Assembly (NCBI GenBank): GCA_934591815.1
Contig: CAKTPV010000034.1
Span: 1 to 11,497, forward strand
Source: an uncultured Oscillospiraceae bacterium
GTDB lineage: Bacteria; Bacillota; Clostridia; Oscillospirales; Oscillospiraceae
Direction: 5' to 3'
Length of the DNA stretch: 11,497 nucleotides
Made by a program: the position numbers and the translations under genes. Below, one piece after another: positions 5,047-11,349 of the stretch (positions are counted from its first letter, which is position 1; each line of letters begins with the position of its first letter). The notes below the pieces were generated by a model. The model had not been told where the DNA came from. It saw only the letters and a program-made list of their open reading frames with translations, and ran no database searches.

Positions 5047-5919
5047 TCAGGTGGCGGCAGTATAGGTGTCCCACAGGTCGTCGCTCATCTCGTAGACCAC
5101 GCGCTTGACCTTGCGGGTGTCCCCCTCCTGCCGGTAGTGCTGTATCCGCGCCAGAAATTCGTCCCCCTCGGCGCAGCGCCCGTATCCCAGCGTGGTGTTG
5201 CCCTTGGTGGCGGAGAATTCCAGGGGGATCTGCTCACCGCAGTAGGGACAGGTCATTTGGCTGAACCGCGTATCCGACAGTGCGGTGTCCAGATCGGGGA
5301 AGCTCTGCCCGGAGATCAGCCCGCTCATCCGGTCCGCCCCGTAGCCGGCAAGCGATGTGCGGTACTCGTCCATGCAGCCGGCCAGATCCATGCGGCCGCA
5401 GATACGCACGGTGTTGCGGGTGTCGTTCAGCGCATCGTGGGCGCGGTCGGCGGGGAGCCCCAGCATTTTGACGGCGTCCTCCAGCGAGCATTGGCGGTTT
5501 TCCCGCAGGATCTCGTGGGCAAAGATACGCTGGAGATCATAGCAGTAGGGAAACGGCTCGGTGGGGATGTGGTGCAGGAGCATATTGTCCAGCAGCACGG
5601 GGATGTCGTCCGGCCCCCACGAGCAAAGCGCGCAGTCCTCTCCGCACCAATCGATGAAGGTCTGAAATGCCTGCGGGAACAGCGGCGCGCTCTCCAGCTC
5701 CTGCGGCCGTATTTTGGTGAGCCGCACAACAGCGCCGTTCATGTGGGGGTAGAACTGCGGCCGGATGAGGGTCTTGAACTCCCCGACTGCGGCAAAGGTC
5801 TCGTCCAGCTTTACGGCGCCGATCTCAATGATCTCGGAGTCGAAGGGGAACGGGTCTGTGATGGTGTCCTGTTCGGTCAGCGGCTGATTCCACTCAAAAT
5901 CTAAGACGATGTAGTTCAT
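5047..5919 (-). CDS. DEDDh 3'-5' exonuclease (RNase T / DnaQ-like) with C-terminal cysteine cluster
   Basis: The 290-residue product should cut DNA or RNA from the 3' end using two metal ions. The DEDDh residues are visible: D7 and E9 in the opening VLDFEW, an Asp at 104-105 in SWGPDD, and H161 and D166 in RAHDALND. This fits the KapD/EXO III-like branch, as in Bacillus KapD and eukaryotic ERI-1. The region after about 215 is extra: C224-x2-C227 and C249 suggest a zinc-ribbon-like module, perhaps for nucleic-acid binding. There is no polymerase domain. The start at 5919 is fixed by MNYIVLDFEWN, and the ribosome binding site is weak (AGAGAGAAAG). It is a single gene with a clear promoter near 6037-6065. 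The substrate cannot be told from sequence. Confidence 0.88.
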   Translation of the reverse strand: MNYIVLDFEWNQPLTEQDTITDPFPFDSEIIEIGAVKLDETFAAVGEFKTLIRPQFYPHMNGAVVRLTKIRPQELESAPLFPQAFQTFIDWCGEDCALCSWGPDDIPVLLDNMLLHHIPTEPFPYCYDLQRIFAHEILRENRQCSLEDAVKMLGLPADRAHDALNDTRNTVRICGRMDLAGCMDEYRTSLAGYGADRMSGLISGQSFPDLDTALSDTRFSQMTCPYCGEQIPLEFSATKGNTTLGYGRCAEGDEFLARIQHYRQEGDTRKVKRVVYEMSDDLWDTYTAAT

Positions 5920-6036
5920 ATTCTTTCTCTCTTACTTCCGGTAAATGTGTATGTCATGCAGAGGCGTCCGGTTTGCCGCCGGTGCTTCGTACCGGTGCAC
6001 CGCCTGCCTCGACGGTTTTCTTCCGAAACTGCCGTC

Positions 6037-6065
6037 ATTATATCCCATGCCCGCGGATCTGTAAA
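6037..6065 (-). promoter_or_regulatory. Promoter of the exonuclease gene
   Basis: On the minus strand TTTACA (6065-6060) is followed after 17 bp by a perfect TATAAT (6042-6037). The start would be near 6030, giving a leader of about 110 nt with a GC-rich foldable stretch (CCGGT/ACCGG near 5978-5995). This is the best promoter reading leftward in this intergenic region. Confidence 0.7.
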
Positions 6066-6082
6066 CAGGATACGCGCCCATG

Positions 6083-6141
6083 TGTCCGGAAGAACGGACA
6101 GAAAACAGGGGCGTGTCTGCGATTGTGCCAGCGGACACGCC
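6083..6141. repeat. Two adjacent inverted repeats in the exonuclease-ECF intergenic region
   Basis: TGTCCG (6083-6088) and CGGACA (6095-6100) flank six bases. Then GGCGTGTC (6110-6117) and GACACGCC (6134-6141) flank sixteen. All arms share a GTC/GAC core. They lie between the two divergent promoters (6065 and 6149 onward), so they could be binding sites or structured RNA. Neither is followed by a T run. The rest of the 306-bp gap between 5920 and 6225 is leader sequence and the two promoters, with no supportable gene. Confidence 0.4.
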
Positions 6142-6164
6142 ATGTGGGTATACTAAATTGTTGC

Positions 6165-6203
6165 GAACTGGTATTTGCAATAATACCAGTTCACTGCTAT
6201 GAT
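6165..6203 (+). promoter_or_regulatory. Promoter of the ECF S-component gene with an overlapping operator-like palindrome
   Basis: TTGCAA (6175-6180) and TATGAT (6198-6203) are 17 bp apart, and TGC before the -10 makes it an extended -10. The start would be near 6210, leaving only a short leader, so a riboswitch is unlikely. A perfect 11-bp inverted repeat, GAACTGGTATT (6165-6175) and AATACCAGTTC (6182-6192), is centred on the -35, where a bound repressor would block polymerase. The ACTGGT/ACCAGT ends resemble operators of some GntR-family regulators, which is only a hint. Confidence 0.65.
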
Positions 6204-6225
6204 GGGGGCATCTTAGGAGAAGGAA

Positions 6226-6789
6226 GTGTTTCCCATTAACCAGAAAAGCATCAACAAGCTGACCGCGCTGGGCATGATGACCGCCCTTGTATTTGTCAGC
6301 AACTATCTGCGTATCACCATGCCCATCGCCATCGGCGGGCGCACCTCTTTCACACTGGCCAACATTATGTGCTGCCTTTCCGGCCTGCTGCTGGGGCCTG
6401 TGGGCGGTCTGGCCTCCGGCCTCGGATCCGCTCTGTATGACCTGACCAACCCCGCCTTTGCGGCGGAATGCTGGATCACCTTCATCACCAAGGGTGTTAT
6501 GGGCATGGTGGCCGGTCTTGCCATGAAGGACCGGGTGACGCCCAAGTACGGCCGCTGCACCGTTGCCGCCGCGCTGGGATGCCTTGCCTACTATATCCTC
6601 TACTTCTTCAAGTCCTTTGCCTACGACGGACTGCTGCTGGGCGGCCTGACGGCCTCCGTTGCCGGCGCCGCGCTGGTGCTGAAGATCCCCGCCTCCCTGT
6701 TCAACGGCGCGGTGGCCATCATCATCGCCCCGCCGCTGTGCCTCGCCCTGCGGAAAGCCCTGCAAAAGACCAATATCCAGATGCCGTAA
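6226..6789 (+). CDS. ECF transporter S component (vitamin or nucleobase-type substrate binder)
   Basis: This is an integral membrane protein of 187 residues, the usual size for the substrate-binding subunit of energy-coupling-factor transporters. About six hydrophobic segments run at 12-30, 42-57, 60-75, 86-100, 113-130 and 135-172. GGRTSFTLANIMCCLSGLLL followed by GPVGGLASGLGSALYDLTNP is the conserved core of these proteins, with the loop that closes on the substrate. No EcfA or EcfT gene is near, so it should share an energising module encoded elsewhere (group II type). The GTG start at 6226 is chosen because AGGAG (6215-6219) lies six bases before it. Sequence alone does not tell the substrate. 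The overlapping palindrome suggests repression when the substrate is plentiful. Confidence 0.85.
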   Translation: MFPINQKSINKLTALGMMTALVFVSNYLRITMPIAIGGRTSFTLANIMCCLSGLLLGPVGGLASGLGSALYDLTNPAFAAECWITFITKGVMGMVAGLAMKDRVTPKYGRCTVAAALGCLAYYILYFFKSFAYDGLLLGGLTASVAGAALVLKIPASLFNGAVAIIIAPPLCLALRKALQKTNIQMP

Positions 6790-6815
6790 CGCGGGCGCCG
6801 GCGTGAAATTACCCG

Positions 6816-6856
6816 AAAAAAGCAAGTCAAGGAGAGCTCCTTGACTTGCTTTTTTT
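6816..6856. terminator. Bidirectional terminator between the ECF gene and the phosphoesterase gene
   Basis: GCAAGTCAAGGA (6822-6833) pairs perfectly with TCCTTGACTTGC (6838-6849) around GAGC. It is flanked by six A on the left and seven T on the right, so the T run is present in both directions. The convergent genes end at 6789 and 6888. Confidence 0.95.
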
Positions 6857-6887
6857 GCTTGATCGGATATGGCGGCACGTGCGCCGC

Positions 6888-8354
6888 TCAGTCCTCCACC
6901 ACCAGACGACCCTCCACCTGACGGTTGAGGTGCTGGTTGACCATCAGGTATTCCTCCACCACATCCCGCGCCGAGGTGGACAGCACGCGGGTTTTGCCGT
7001 TTTCCTCCGCCTCCTCCAGGGTGATGTTCAGAAACGCCTTAAGGTTGTTGTAGTGATACTTCTGCATGGCCACGGTATAGAGCCGGTCGGCGTACAGCGG
7101 CTCACCGTCCAGCGTCAGCGTGCGGAACGCCTGTGCGCTTCTGGACCAGACGATGTGCATCCCATGGGAGAACTGGTAGAACTCCGTATGCTCGCCCTGA
7201 AACGCCTCATCCCGCAGTACGTGGCGCAGCATCCGCTCCAGCTGGGCGCCGGTGACCTTGAGCATATACACTGCATCGTCGTAGGGCAGGCATTCCACAA
7301 GGTCGGCGTAGTGCACCACAGGGCCCAGAGAATAGCTGCGGATGGCGCCGGAGCCCATGAGCATCAGGTCGATGCCGAAGCTGTCCCGCAGGATGTCGGC
7401 GATCAGGTTGCCCAGCGGCGTCTCCTGATTGCGTTTGGGATGACCCAGCTCACAGGCGAACCGCGTGATGATGCGGTCGTATTTTTGAGAGGTGGCGCTT
7501 TTGTAGCGCTGAATGAACGATTCTACCTCCTCGTCGCGGGGGCAGTGGGCGTCGTCAATGGGGATCATCTGCCATGTGAAGGTGTCGATGGCGTTGAGGT
7601 CGGTGTCCACCATGATATCGAAACGGCCGATCTCGTCGGTGCCGGTACCCGCCTGCACGATGTAGATGTCATTGACCTTGAAGGGCTCCTCCAGCCGCGT
7701 ATGGCTGTGGCCGCCGATGATCAGATCCACGCCCCAGGCAGGGTCCAGGATGGCCGCCAGCTTCTTGTCCTCCTCAAAGCCGATATGGGTGAGCAGCACG
7801 GTGAAGTCGATGTCGATGGCATTGTAGGCGTTGCAGATGTTGCCCACCTCCCGGGCTGCCTCACCGATGTCCACAAAGGAGCCGATGAGCTCGTCACTCT
7901 TGGTGGCGGCCAGCACATCCTCGGTGATGATGCCGATGAACAGGATCTTCATGCCGTCAATGTGGGCGATCCAAAAGGGCTGGAACATCCGCCGTCCGTT
8001 GGATTTGATGTGCAGATTGGCGTTGATGATGGGGAAATCCGCGCACTTCTCCAGAAACAGAAGGTGGGCCAGACCGTAATCGATCTCATGGTTGCCGATG
8101 GTGGCCACGTCCGGCCCCACCAGATTCATGATGCCGATGGTGGAGGTGCCCTTGTACTCCGAGTCGATGACGCTGCCGCGGAACATATCGCCCGCCACGG
8201 CGTAGATCACATTTTTCTCCTCCCGCCGCACCTTGTTGACATAGCCGGAGAGCAGCGATACGCCGCCCACCAGCCGCTGGTCGATCTGCTCGGCCAGAAA
8301 ATCGCCGTGCATATCGTTTGAGTGCAGGATCGTCAGTTTTTTCAGGTTCTTCAT
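6888..8354 (-). CDS. 5'-nucleotidase-family metallophosphoesterase (UshA/YfkN-like), cytosolic
   Basis: The protein should hydrolyse phosphate from nucleotides or related phosphoesters with two metal ions. It has 488 residues. The N-terminal calcineurin-like domain (about 6-260) shows HSNDMHGD (11-18), GD (55-56), GNHEID (87-92), a THIG element near 190 and GGHSH near 215. The C-terminal 5'-nucleotidase domain (about 310-480) shows GNLIADILRDSFGID and LPYDDAVYMLKVTGAQLE. Unlike UshA it has no signal peptide: it opens MKNLKKLTILHSND, with the first beta strand immediately, so it should stay in the cytosol. AAGGAGG (8364-8370 on the plus strand) lies nine bases before the ATG. It stands alone between terminators, and no nucleoside transport genes are adjacent. 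The exact substrate is unknown. Confidence 0.92.
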   Translation of the reverse strand: MKNLKKLTILHSNDMHGDFLAEQIDQRLVGGVSLLSGYVNKVRREEKNVIYAVAGDMFRGSVIDSEYKGTSTIGIMNLVGPDVATIGNHEIDYGLAHLLFLEKCADFPIINANLHIKSNGRRMFQPFWIAHIDGMKILFIGIITEDVLAATKSDELIGSFVDIGEAAREVGNICNAYNAIDIDFTVLLTHIGFEEDKKLAAILDPAWGVDLIIGGHSHTRLEEPFKVNDIYIVQAGTGTDEIGRFDIMVDTDLNAIDTFTWQMIPIDDAHCPRDEEVESFIQRYKSATSQKYDRIITRFACELGHPKRNQETPLGNLIADILRDSFGIDLMLMGSGAIRSYSLGPVVHYADLVECLPYDDAVYMLKVTGAQLERMLRHVLRDEAFQGEHTEFYQFSHGMHIVWSRSAQAFRTLTLDGEPLYADRLYTVAMQKYHYNNLKAFLNITLEEAEENGKTRVLSTSARDVVEEYLMVNQHLNRQVEGRLVVED

Positions 8355-8388
8355 CCGCCTCGCCCTCCTTTCGCTGCACGTATCGCCT

Positions 8389-8404
8389 ATTATACTGCTA
8401 TGAT
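8389..8404. promoter_or_regulatory. Back-to-back -10 elements: phosphoesterase gene (-) and a possible + strand transcript
   Basis: On the minus strand a perfect TATAAT (8394-8389) sits 28 bp before the predicted leader end and should drive the phosphoesterase gene; no good -35 is seen at 17 bp. Four bases away, on the plus strand, TGCTATGAT (8396-8404) is an extended -10 identical to those of the promoters at 4337 and 6195. The rightward promoter is the less certain of the two. Confidence 0.5.
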
Positions 8405-8456
8405 ATGGTGTATCGGTGCAAAAAGCAAGAATAATTCGCGCGGAGGAGCGAAATAC

Positions 8457-8492
8457 GTGTGCGCATTTGTGAAAAAACAGGAAGCAGCCTAG
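8457..8492 (+). CDS. Possible 11-residue small ORF
   Basis: GTG at 8457 opens an 11-codon frame (MCAFVKKQEAA) ending in TAG at 8490. GGAGGAG (8442-8448) lies eight bases before it, an excellent ribosome binding site that serves no other gene. An extended -10 at 8396-8404 could start the transcript near 8411. The stop codon falls at the centre of the palindrome 8475-8506, which could end the transcript. There is no homology I can name, and it may be chance. The rest of the 237-bp gap between 8355 and 8591 holds the phosphoesterase leader, a (GA)n run at 8540-8551 and nothing else I can support. Confidence 0.25.
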   Translation: MCAFVKKQEAA

Positions 8493-8506
8493 GCTGCTTC
8501 CTGTTT
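8475..8506 (-). terminator. Terminator of the NhaC-aminotransferase operon
   Basis: AAACAGGAAGCAGCCT (8475-8490) is followed directly by its perfect complement (8491-8506). On the minus strand the hairpin runs into six T (A run at 8472-8477), so it ends leftward transcription from the operon whose last gene stops at 8592. On the plus strand only three T follow, so it would be a weaker terminator for a rightward transcript. Confidence 0.88.
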
Positions 8507-8591
8507 ATGCGCGGCAATAAGGCGTACCGCAGCGCCAATGAGAGAGAGAGAGCACCATACGCCGCAGGGAGGAGCGGCGCATGGCGGGGGA

Positions 8592-9776
8592 TCATTGAAG
8601 AGCCAGGCCGTTGACCGCTTTTTCTACCTGCTCCAGAGCCTTTGTCAGGGTACACCGTGGGCAGGCCACGTTCATGCGCAGGAAGGCATCTCCCTGCTCG
8701 CCGAACTCATAGCCGGCACAGAACGCCACCTTGGCCTCGTTGATCATGAAGTGCTCCAGCGCCATGCCCCGGTAGGGCAGCTGGGAGCAATCCAGCCAGA
8801 CCAGATAGGTACCCTCGGAGGGGATCATGCGGATCTGAGGGATGCGCTCCCGCAGGAACTGCTCCAGATACGCCTTGTTGTCAGACACATAGGCAATGGC
8901 CTGATCCAGCCACTCCTCGCCGTCGTTGTAGGCGGCTATGAGGGCAGCCATGCCGAAGATGTTGTCCAGCCGCGTCTGGGCAATGGACATCTCCTCGTTG
9001 AACTTGCACCGCAGGTCGTCATCCGCCAGCACGAGGGTGGCCATGCCCAATCCGCCCAGATTGAAGCCCTTGTTGGAGGAGTAGCAGACCATGGCGTGGC
9101 GCAGCACATCCTCACCCAGCAGGCCAAAGGTGGTATGGGGATGCTCCGGCGGCACGAAGTCGCAGTGGATCTCGTCCACCAGCATGAAGATGTTGTGCCG
9201 CAGGCAGATCTCCGCCACACCCTCCAGCTCCTGACGGGTCCATACCCGGCCGGTGGGGTTGTGGGGACTGGAGAGCACCAGAACCTTCACGCCGGAGGCA
9301 GCCTTTGCCTCCATGTCGGCGAAGTCGAAGGTGTAGCGCCCGTCCTTCCAGACCAGCGGCGTCTCCACCAGCTCCCGGCCGCCGCGGGTGACCATGTCAA
9401 ACAGCGGATCGTAGTTGGGCATGGGGACCATGACCTTGTCGCCGGGCTTGGTGAGGATGCGGAGCACCACATTCATGGCGTAGATCACGCCGGGAGGCGC
9501 AAAGGCCAGATGCTCATAGTTGACCTCGAAGCCGTGGCGCTTTTTCAGCCAGCCCATCACCGCGTCGTAATAGGGCTGCTGGCGCACGCCGTAGCCGTAG
9601 ACCGGGTGGGCGGCGCGCTTCTGTACAGCCTCCACGATGCAGGGAGCGCAGGCAAAATCCATGTCCGCCACCCACATGGGGATCACGTCGTCCCGGCCAA
9701 AATAATCCGTATCGCAGTCCCACTTAAAGGAGAAGGTATTTCTGCGATTGATGGGGGTATCAAAATCGTATCTCAT
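8592..9776 (-). CDS. MalY/PatB-family PLP-dependent aminotransferase / C-S beta-lyase
   Basis: This is a fold-type I PLP enzyme of 394 residues. The MalY/PatB branch cleaves C-S bonds of cystathionine or cysteine conjugates and is often annotated as an aminotransferase. Signatures are WVADMDF (35-41) near the N-terminus, VYGYG (59-63), SSPHNPTGRVW with N173, DEIHCDF with D201, and the PLP lysine K236 in SSNKGFNLGGLG. The true start is ATG 9776, not an in-frame ATG 33 bp upstream. It overlaps the stop of the NhaC gene as ATGA, has GGAG six bases before it, and gives the usual MRYDFDTPINR opening. This overlap means translational coupling. The transporter partner suggests catabolism of an imported amino acid, so beta-lyase action on cysteine or cystathionine is likely but not proven. 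Confidence 0.92.
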   Translation of the reverse strand: MRYDFDTPINRRNTFSFKWDCDTDYFGRDDVIPMWVADMDFACAPCIVEAVQKRAAHPVYGYGVRQQPYYDAVMGWLKKRHGFEVNYEHLAFAPPGVIYAMNVVLRILTKPGDKVMVPMPNYDPLFDMVTRGGRELVETPLVWKDGRYTFDFADMEAKAASGVKVLVLSSPHNPTGRVWTRQELEGVAEICLRHNIFMLVDEIHCDFVPPEHPHTTFGLLGEDVLRHAMVCYSSNKGFNLGGLGMATLVLADDDLRCKFNEEMSIAQTRLDNIFGMAALIAAYNDGEEWLDQAIAYVSDNKAYLEQFLRERIPQIRMIPSEGTYLVWLDCSQLPYRGMALEHFMINEAKVAFCAGYEFGEQGDAFLRMNVACPRCTLTKALEQVEKAVNGLALQ

Positions 9777-11200
9777 GCAGCTCCACCAACCAGTGCAACA
9801 ACGATCCACAGAATGATGGACACTGCCGCCGCCAGCAGCGCATAGGGAAGCTGGGTGCGGACGTGGTCAATGTGGTCGCAGGCGGCGCCCAGAGAGGAGA
9901 GCACCGAGGTGTCGGAAACGGGGGAGCAATGGTCACCGAACAGACCGCCGCTGACAACGGCGCCCACGGCGGCGTAGACCAGCGTACCCAGCTGACCGCC
10001 GGTGAAGGAGTAGGCCATGGGAACGGCGATGGGAATGCAGATGGCGAAGGTGCCCCAGGAGGAGCCGGTGAAGAAGGAGATCACGGCGCCCGCGATGAAG
10101 GTCACAGACAGGAACAGGGCGGGGGTCATCCAGCTCTCGCAGACGCCCAGCAGGAAGTCGGCTGCGCCCATGGACTTGGTGATGGTGTTGATGCAGTACG
10201 CCAGAGCCAGAATGAGGGTGGCGGACATGACGCTCTTCATGCCCTGCACGGCGGTGTTCACCAGATCGGTCACGCTCTTGAACACCCGGCGGATGCTCAG
10301 CTCGATGGACATATAGATCACGGTGATGATGAAGCACTCCAGGATCTTCACGCCGCCCTTGGCGATGTACGTCCAGATGGCGGTGGCTACCAGAATAATG
10401 ATGGGAACGAGGAAGTCCAGCACGACGTTGGGCTTCACATCGCTGTCGTTGCCCTTCTGCAGCTCCTCCAGCTCGGTGCCCATCATGGGAACGGCGCCGT
10501 CACGCAGCAGCTTGCCGGTGGTGCGGGCGCGCTGCTCCGCCTTGCGCATGGGCCCGAAGTCAGGGAAGATCTCCAGTGCGGAGAGCAGCGTGATGAGCAC
10601 CATCAGAATCGCGTAGAAGTTAAAGGGGATGGCGCTGATGTAGACGCTCACGCCCTGCTCGTTGGAGGTCACAGGGCCGCCCAGATCCGCCACCAGACCG
10701 GCCACGTAGGCGCCCCATGCCATGAAGGGCATCAGGGTGCACACGGAGGCGCAGGTGGAGTCGAGGATGAAGGCCAGCTTCTCTCTGGGTACGCGCATCT
10801 CGTCCGTCAGGGGACGCATGACCACGCCGCGCAGCAGGGGGCTCATGTAGTCGTCGATGGTGAACAGGCCGATGAACCAGGTGGCCAGCTTTACGCTGCG
10901 GGGGGATTTCACCTTGCCGGCGATCATCTCCGCAAACGCCTTGACCACGCCCGCCTTCATGAAGAACGCGATCATAATGCCGATGAATACCTGAATGAGC
11001 AGGATCCAGATGAAGTCCTCGTTGCCCAGAGCCTCCTCCGCCAGAGCGGAGAAGCCGAAGGCGGGGTCGTGTCCCAGCAGCAGAACGCCGGAGAGGCAGC
11101 CCATGAACAGGGCAAAGACCGCGTCCTTCTTCCAAAATGCCAGCAGCAGGGTAAGCGCAAGGGGAATCAATGACAAGATACCGTAGTTTGCAGCTTCCAT
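9773..11200 (-). CDS. NhaC-family sodium-coupled antiporter/transporter
   Basis: This is an integral membrane protein of 475 residues with about eleven hydrophobic segments. It carries the family marks DDYMSPLLRG (116-125), FTGSSWGT (377-384) and GGLFGDHCSPVSDTS (418-432) with DHIDHVRTQLPYA after it. The NhaC family includes Na+/H+ antiporters, the malate/lactate antiporter MleN and several predicted amino acid transporters (MetT, TyrT and a lysine carrier). Because its stop overlaps the start of a MalY/PatB-type enzyme, I infer that it carries that enzyme's substrate or product rather than acting only in sodium homeostasis. AAGGAGG (11210-11216 on the plus strand) lies nine bases before the ATG. 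The promoter is the consensus one at 11280-11308. Confidence 0.93.
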   Translation of the reverse strand: MEAANYGILSLIPLALTLLLAFWKKDAVFALFMGCLSGVLLLGHDPAFGFSALAEEALGNEDFIWILLIQVFIGIMIAFFMKAGVVKAFAEMIAGKVKSPRSVKLATWFIGLFTIDDYMSPLLRGVVMRPLTDEMRVPREKLAFILDSTCASVCTLMPFMAWGAYVAGLVADLGGPVTSNEQGVSVYISAIPFNFYAILMVLITLLSALEIFPDFGPMRKAEQRARTTGKLLRDGAVPMMGTELEELQKGNDSDVKPNVVLDFLVPIIILVATAIWTYIAKGGVKILECFIITVIYMSIELSIRRVFKSVTDLVNTAVQGMKSVMSATLILALAYCINTITKSMGAADFLLGVCESWMTPALFLSVTFIAGAVISFFTGSSWGTFAICIPIAVPMAYSFTGGQLGTLVYAAVGAVVSGGLFGDHCSPVSDTSVLSSLGAACDHIDHVRTQLPYALLAAAVSIILWIVVALVGGAA

Positions 11201-11279
11201 TGCAAAATACCTCCTTAAAAATATAACGCGTGGGGGGGTGACCTTAAGCCTCCCTTCTGATAACTTTGTTGCATATCTG

Positions 11280-11308
11280 ATTATAATTTATCACACTGCT
11301 CTTGTCAA
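11280..11308 (-). promoter_or_regulatory. Perfect consensus sigma-A promoter of the NhaC-aminotransferase operon
   Basis: On the minus strand TTGACA (11308-11303), 17 bp, and TATAAT (11285-11280) match the consensus at every position. The start would be near 11273 with a leader of about 70 nt. Such a strong core promoter usually needs repression to be regulated. I see no T-box, SAM or lysine riboswitch in the leader. Confidence 0.88.
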
Positions 11309-11330
11309 TCTTGCATAAGTGCCAAGAAGC

Positions 11331-11349
11331 TTGACAAATTTTTGTCTAA
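11331..11349. repeat. Inverted repeat upstream of the NhaC promoter
   Basis: GACAAA (11333-11338) and TTTGTC (11341-11346) form a palindrome around TT, centred near -66 to the predicted start. Related TTGTCA/TTGAC words recur at 11303, 11393 and 11406. This may be a regulator site. Further out, CCCAAC (11427-11432) and GTTGGG (11443-11448) form another short stem with no T run. From 11309 to the window end I see no supportable gene. Confidence 0.35.

Noticed and set aside
5014..5904. Plus-strand open frame of 296 codons
   Set aside because: It is antisense to the exonuclease, which has clear catalytic motifs and its own promoter.
5916..6143. Minus-strand 75-codon frame overlapping the exonuclease start as ATGA
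   Set aside because: Its first part lies upstream of and across the exonuclease promoter, it has no good ribosome binding site, and the product is Arg-rich with no recognisable features; a shorter 13-codon leader inside it cannot be excluded but has no support.
6846..8321. Long plus-strand open frame of 491 codons
   Set aside because: It is antisense to the metallophosphoesterase, whose catalytic motifs are all present; the frame is open because of GC-rich codon bias.
8540..8551. Short (GA)n run
   Set aside because: About six units in non-coding DNA; too short to suggest phase variation of a gene here.
9777..9809. Eleven-residue extension of the aminotransferase
   Set aside because: It runs into the NhaC coding end, has no family similarity, and the ATGA overlap with GGAG upstream favours 9776.
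8538..9845. Plus-strand open frame of 435 codons
   Set aside because: It is antisense to the MalY/PatB gene, with a His/Gly/Val-rich composition typical of shadow frames.
9863..11173. Plus-strand open frame of 436 codons
   Set aside because: It is antisense to the NhaC gene; its Gly/His/Asp-rich product is a shadow of membrane-protein codons.
11201..11273. Possible riboswitch in the NhaC leader
   Set aside because: The leader is about 70 nt with no T-box, SAM or lysine motif and no convincing stem that hides the ribosome binding site.
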